Shown here: positions 4,797 to 5,415 of the stretch, in pieces
Position numbering within the stretch: the first letter of the stretch is position 1
Layout: every line of letters starts with the position of its first letter
NCBI GenBank assembly: GCA_024276455.1
Contig: JAJRXE010000459.1
Span: 1 to 5,415, forward strand
Direction: 5' to 3'
DNA: 5,415 nucleotides
DNA from: Calditrichota bacterium
GTDB lineage: Bacteria > Calditrichota > Calditrichia > RBG-13-44-9
Position numbers and translations under genes: made by a program
Notes under the pieces: generated by a model
Databases searched by the model: none
What the model was told of the DNA's origin: nothing
The model's input: the letters and a program-made list of their open reading frames with translations, nothing else

Positions 4797-5415
4797 TCAA
4801 TAATGCAATTCAACGCCGGCGGTGAACTGCCAGCCGGAAAGAGAAACCAGATTGCGCACCAGCTCTTCCCGCAGAAAGCCTCCTTTCAGAAACAGATCGC
4901 TGCGCCGGGTTACGGAATGAGCGATTTTCAGAAAAAATTTGCTTTCGTTATTTAGCGGGGAATAAAGCAACGGAATTACCTCCGGAGTGCTGGGCGGCGT
5001 GGAGAAGAAATAGTAATCCAGTAGCAGCAACAGGTACCAGCGCGGTTTGCAGTTCCAGGCGCCTACCAGGCGAATCCATTGTTCTCGGGCAGCGCCGGAA
5101 AGTAGCTCGGAATGGTGGTACAGGAAGCGGTAGGTGAAAGTCAGAAAATAGTTTCCGCTGAATTCCAGGGAGATTTCCGGGCCGGCCCGCCAGCCAGGAT
5201 TTTGGTCAGTGGACCGTTCGGGTGGAAAATAATTCTGCACCGCAATACGAAAACGTTCCAGATACACCCCACCTCCAATGCCAAGGTGGGGCCGGGGATG
5301 AAAACGGGCGTGGGCGCGAATCATCCCGGCGTCCAGACTGTTCCGGTAGGTGTAGGTCAAGTCGCGGTAGAGCAGGTGCCCTTCCAGAGAGAGGAATATG
5401 CCGGTGGGAAAAGCG
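4797..5415 (-). CDS. Probable outer-membrane beta-barrel protein, C-terminal part (5' end outside the window)
   Basis: On the minus strand the frame is open from the right window edge to TGA (complement of 4797-4799), giving 205 visible residues. A TTG codon at 5360 is in frame, but the reading continues upstream of it without interruption (..GIFLSLEGHLLYRDLTYTYRNS..), so the gene begins outside the window. The sequence consists of short amphipathic stretches with alternating apolar residues and frequent Tyr/Phe/Trp, separated by polar turns (NNESK, TRRSD). It ends GWQFTAGVELHY, with a C-terminal aromatic residue as recognised by the BAM machinery. There are no long hydrophobic helices. This is typical of an outer-membrane beta-barrel, but I cannot assign a family or substrate. 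The gene is convergent with the PIN-CDGSH gene with 8 bp between stops, and no terminator is visible between them. Confidence 0.7.
   Translation of the reverse strand, partial: AFPTGIFLSLEGHLLYRDLTYTYRNSLDAGMIRAHARFHPRPHLGIGGGVYLERFRIAVQNYFPPERSTDQNPGWRAGPEISLEFSGNYFLTFTYRFLYHHSELLSGAAREQWIRLVGAWNCKPRWYLLLLLDYYFFSTPPSTPEVIPLLYSPLNNESKFFLKIAHSVTRRSDLFLKGGFLREELVRNLVSLSGWQFTAGVELHY

Noticed and set aside
4507..4800. 97-codon minus-strand frame opposite the CDGSH region
   Set aside because: The plus strand carries two complete CDGSH motifs here. The reverse frame has no family features, and its apparent internal repeat simply mirrors the CDGSH duplication.

Overview
The window reads as a chromosomal segment of a Gram-negative bacterium, most likely from the FCB side of the tree (Calditrichota, Ignavibacteriota or Bacteroidota relatives). 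Three things point there: a lipoprotein with SbsA-type Ig-like domains and the 'PPGGPPD..PP' sequence just after the lipobox cysteine, the DapF active-site variant ERGVEGET, and a beta-barrel outer-membrane protein ending in an aromatic residue. Base composition is moderate (roughly half GC), and ATG, GTG and possibly TTG starts are used. The phylum assignment is inference, not proof.

Layout. (1) 1-341, + strand: the 3' end of a PlsC-like acyltransferase. (2) 342-790: a gene-free stretch of about 450 bp with short palindromes of the kind found in dispersed intergenic repeats. (3) 791-3340, + strand: a two-gene unit, a large Ig-like/transthyretin-like-fold lipoprotein followed after 9 nt by dapF (diaminopimelate epimerase). 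(4) 3341-3887: a second gene-free stretch of about 550 bp built almost wholly from repeat fragments: an ACAGGCC direct repeat, an 18-bp duplicated element, a perfect GTCCC hairpin, a polypyrimidine tract and an 81-bp element with near-perfect inverted ends. (5) 3888-4788, + strand: a toxin-antitoxin-like pair, a ribbon-helix-helix protein (VapB/DUF6364-like) overlapping by 20 bp a PIN-domain protein. (6) 4797-5415, - strand: the C-terminal part of a probable outer-membrane beta-barrel, convergent with the previous gene and only 8 bp from it.

The most interesting object is the PIN reading frame. It does not stop where PIN toxins of this type normally do (about 135-145 residues). It continues in frame into a complete tandem-CDGSH iron-sulfur protein, with both C-x-C-x2-S/T-x3-P-x-C-D-G-S/T-H motifs intact. 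Read literally, this is an RNase toxin fused to a dual [2Fe-2S] module, which suggests a redox- or iron-responsive toxin. The junction, however, lies between two runs of six A. A one-base change in either run would put a stop between the domains, and the CDGSH part begins at an internal ATG. The fusion could therefore be a recent gene fusion, a frameshift-regulated arrangement or a sequencing indel between two adjacent genes, and this must be settled before biological weight is put on it.

No rRNA, tRNA, CRISPR array, transposase or convincing rho-independent terminator is visible.
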